NCBI GenBank assembly: GCA_046261635.1
Contig: JBHEOL010000314.1
Location: 1-6,499, forward strand
DNA: 6,499 bases
Source: JBHEPS01 sp046261635
GTDB taxonomy: Bacteria > Acidobacteriota > Thermoanaerobaculia > Gp7-AA8
Reading direction: 5' to 3'
Shown: in pieces, positions 4,628 to 6,499 of the stretch
How positions within the stretch are numbered: position 1 is the stretch's first letter
How the letters are laid out: the number at the start of each line of letters is the position of its first letter
Made by a program: the position numbers and the translations under genes
Notes under the pieces: model-generated
Told to the model about the DNA's origin: nothing
Databases searched by the model: none
What the model saw: only the letters and a program-made list of their open reading frames with translations

Positions 4628-5563
4628 GTGACCCACAAGGATTTCATCTCCATCCACGACTACTCCGCCGCCGAAGTCGCGGGCATGTTCGATCTCGCGA
4701 AACAGATCAAAGCCACTCCCGACCAGTTCCGCCGCGAGCTCGAGGGGCAGACCCTCGGCATGATCTTCGAGAAATCGTCCACCCGGACGCGCGTTTCGTT
4801 CGAGGTCGGCATGTTCCAGCTCGGCGGCCACGCTCTCTTCCTCTCCTCGCGCGACATTCAGCTCGGCCGCGGCGAGACCATCCACGACACCGCGAAGGTC
4901 CTCTCCCGCTACATCGACGGGATCATGGCGCGCACCTTCGCGCACAAGACCGTCACCGATCTGGCCGAGTTCGCGACGATTCCGATCATCAACGGCCTCA
5001 CTGATCTCCTCCACCCCTGTCAGGCGATGACCGATTACTTCACTGCGACCGAGCACCTCGGCGATCTGCGCGGCCGCAAGATGGCCTGGATCGGCGACGG
5101 CAACAACATGGCCCACTCGCTCATGTACGGCGCTGCGAAAGTCGGGATGGACATCTGGATCGCGACACCGAAAGGCTACGAGCCCGACGCGGACGTGGTG
5201 GCGAAGGCGAAGGCAGACGCCGAGGCCGCCGGCACGAAGATCGTGCTCACGCAATCGGTGGATGAGGCGGCCAGGGATGCCGACATCATCGAGACCGACG
5301 TCTGGACCTCGATGGGACAGGAAGAGGAGTCTGCAAAGCGCCTGCGCGACTTCGAAGGGTGGCAGGTCGACTCCCGCCTGATGGGCCTCGCTCGCAAAGA
5401 GGCAATCTTCATGCATTGTCTGCCGGCGCACCGAGGCGAAGAAGTGTCGGCCGCGGTGTGTGACGGGCCGCGGTCGGTCATTTTCGACGAGGCCGAGAAT
5501 CGTCTCCACGTGCAGAAGGCAATCATGGTGTCGCTCATGAAAGGGCGGAGGCGCAACGGATAA
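4628..5563 (+). CDS. argF: Ornithine carbamoyltransferase
   Basis: This cytoplasmic enzyme (EC 2.1.3.3) makes citrulline from ornithine and carbamoyl phosphate in arginine synthesis. The 311-residue length is normal. The carbamoyl phosphate site is complete: SSTRTR (50-55), R102 and T103 (MARTF), HPCQAMTD (129-136) and HCLPAHRGEEV (263-273). The DVWTSMG loop (224-230) is the SMG motif of ornithine-using enzymes, which argues against aspartate, acetylornithine or putrescine transcarbamylases. WIGDGNNMAHS (154-164) and the C-terminal FDEAENRLHVQKAIM also fit the family. The start is GTG at 4628, with GAGG six bases upstream (4618-4621); no ATG fits as well. The direction of use (biosynthetic argF or catabolic arcB) cannot be decided from sequence, but no arcA or arcC is visible. 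The next gene begins three bases after the stop. Confidence 0.95.
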   Translation: MTHKDFISIHDYSAAEVAGMFDLAKQIKATPDQFRRELEGQTLGMIFEKSSTRTRVSFEVGMFQLGGHALFLSSRDIQLGRGETIHDTAKVLSRYIDGIMARTFAHKTVTDLAEFATIPIINGLTDLLHPCQAMTDYFTATEHLGDLRGRKMAWIGDGNNMAHSLMYGAAKVGMDIWIATPKGYEPDADVVAKAKADAEAAGTKIVLTQSVDEAARDADIIETDVWTSMGQEEESAKRLRDFEGWQVDSRLMGLARKEAIFMHCLPAHRGEEVSAAVCDGPRSVIFDEAENRLHVQKAIMVSLMKGRRRNG

Positions 5564-5566
5564 CGG

Positions 5567-6499
5567 ATGCAGGAACCAGGCTCAGACAGGCGGACTTCGA
5601 GATCAGGAATCGCGATCATCCTCGCGCTCGGCCTGCTGTTTTTCTCCCTCGTCGGGGCCCTGGTGATTTTCTCGGGCCGGGAACCCGCTGCCGAGAAGGC
5701 CGATCTCGAGGACCTGTACGTCGTTCCGCCGACCCTCCGCCTGCGCGCCAGCCCGAGCCTCGAGGCGCCGATTCTCGCCAACCTCGAGCGGGGCGAACGG
5801 CTCGACCAGCTCGGCATGACCGAGACCTGGGCCAACGTCCGTCGCGAGGACGATACGGTCGGATGGTCCGAGCGGCTCTACCTCGAGACGAAGACCGATC
5901 ACGAGCGGCGGGTCGCGCGGTACACCGCGATCCGTCTCCTTCCCCCTCTCGAGGGGAAAAGCGAACGCTCGTCTCCGCTCTACTCCGGCCCCGGGATCTT
6001 CTTCCCCGTCATCGGCGAGATCGGGCCGGACCAGACACTGAAAATCTACACCCGCGACCACGACTTCTACGCGATCGAAACGGGCGGAAACCTGGCCTTC
6101 ATCGAGGCCGATGCGGTCGATCTCTCCGGCGCCGGCGCCGCCGTCTTCGAAGTCGCCGCCTCGCAGCGGACCGCGGACATCGAGGAAGAAGAGCCGACGC
6201 TCACCGCCTCGATTCCCGACTTCGAGCCTCCGTTTCCCGACCCGCCCTCCGACTTCGAGCCGTTCGAGCCCCCGCCGACTGCGCGCGACCAGCCTCCACC
6301 GGCACCATCGCGCGGACCCTATCCCGGCGTTCCCCCCGGTGGAACCGAGCCGGTCGTGATCTCGCGGGTGATGCCGCGCTACCCGCCGGCCGCCCGCGGG
6401 GGAGGAGTCGAGGGGACCGCGGTCGTCCGCGCCGTCGTCCGCCGCAACGGAAGGGTCGGCAAAGTCGAAGTGCTTCGCGATCCCGGCATGGGCCTGGGG
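5567..6499 (+). CDS. Membrane-anchored SH3-like / TonB C-terminal domain protein (partial)
   Basis: This frame stays open to the right edge (311 residues seen) and is cut inside its last domain. Domains in order: a short basic cytoplasmic N-terminus (1-13), one membrane segment (14-36, GIAIILALGLLFFSLVGALV), a bacterial SH3-like domain (about 51-107, with LRLRASPSLEAPIL and VGWSERLYLE), a second more diverged SH3-like stretch (about 121-186, PLYSGPGIFFPVIGEI), a Pro/Glu-rich linker with DFEP repeats (about 210-260), and the start of a TonB C-terminal domain (262-311, VISRVMPRYPPAARGGGVEG then VVRRNGRVGKVEVLRD). TonB-type proteins carry inner-membrane energy to outer-membrane receptors, so a periplasm-spanning role is inferred. 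SH3-like domains in this position may bind peptidoglycan. The ATG at 5567 is three bases after the argF stop; its Shine-Dalgarno is weak (GGAGG about 15 bases upstream), so coupling to argF is likely. A TonB-like protein with no energy-transducing partner is the main alternative. Confidence 0.8.
   Translation, partial: MQEPGSDRRTSRSGIAIILALGLLFFSLVGALVIFSGREPAAEKADLEDLYVVPPTLRLRASPSLEAPILANLERGERLDQLGMTETWANVRREDDTVGWSERLYLETKTDHERRVARYTAIRLLPPLEGKSERSSPLYSGPGIFFPVIGEIGPDQTLKIYTRDHDFYAIETGGNLAFIEADAVDLSGAGAAVFEVAASQRTADIEEEEPTLTASIPDFEPPFPDPPSDFEPFEPPPTARDQPPPAPSRGPYPGVPPGGTEPVVISRVMPRYPPAARGGGVEGTAVVRAVVRRNGRVGKVEVLRDPGMGLG

Noticed and set aside
3803..5509. A 568-codon minus-strand open frame opposite the MBL gene and argF.
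   Set aside because: It runs antisense to two well-recognised genes and through the heptanucleotide array. Long antisense frames are common in high-GC DNA, and the translation has no recognisable domain.
5603..6061. A 152-codon minus-strand frame opposite the TonB-like gene.
   Set aside because: The plus-strand frame is open for 311 codons with a membrane segment and recognisable domains; the minus frame has none.

Overview
The window reads as ordinary chromosomal DNA of a high-GC (roughly 63-65% by eye) Gram-negative bacterium. The codon style, a TonB-type energy transducer and two kinds of intergenic repeat (heptanucleotide arrays and 'CATCCCGAGCGTAGC' palindromes) fit an Acidobacteriota-like or similar environmental lineage. 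That placement is inference and cannot be settled without a database search.

Layout, left to right. (1) 1-552, minus strand: the N-terminal 5'-3' exonuclease domain of a DNA polymerase I-type protein, cut by the window edge. (2) 553-934: a gap with heptanucleotide arrays in opposite orientations, about 200 bases with nothing recognisable, and a strong rho-independent terminator just 26 bases before the next gene. (3) 935-1510, plus: an HD-domain predicted hydrolase. It converges on (4) 1692-1928, minus: a small DUF1858-type CxxC protein. Between them lies a long imperfect palindrome (1493-1709) whose ends enter both genes and provide the last five codons and stop codon of each. (5) 2096-2771, plus: moaD and moaE, the two subunits of molybdopterin synthase, one base apart. 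(6) 2772-2945: an AT-rich island, 36% GC by direct count, unlike everything around it. (7) 2946-4423, plus: a Nudix hydrolase and a metallo-beta-lactamase-fold hydrolase of the LACTB2 type, overlapping by four bases. (8) 4424-4627: a second heptanucleotide array and a possible promoter. (9) 4628-5563, plus: argF, ornithine carbamoyltransferase, followed after three bases by (10) 5567 to the window end: a membrane-anchored protein with SH3-like domains, a proline-rich linker and the start of a TonB C-terminal domain.

The genes form small housekeeping units: DNA repair and replication, molybdenum cofactor, a Nudix/MBL pair, and arginine synthesis. They do not form one pathway. I see no CRISPR array, transposase, phage gene, tRNA, rRNA or recognisable defence system. 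The least ordinary features are the palindrome that ends two convergent genes with the same MSSRA tail, the AT-rich island, the terminator placed in a leader position, and the SH3-TonB domain order.
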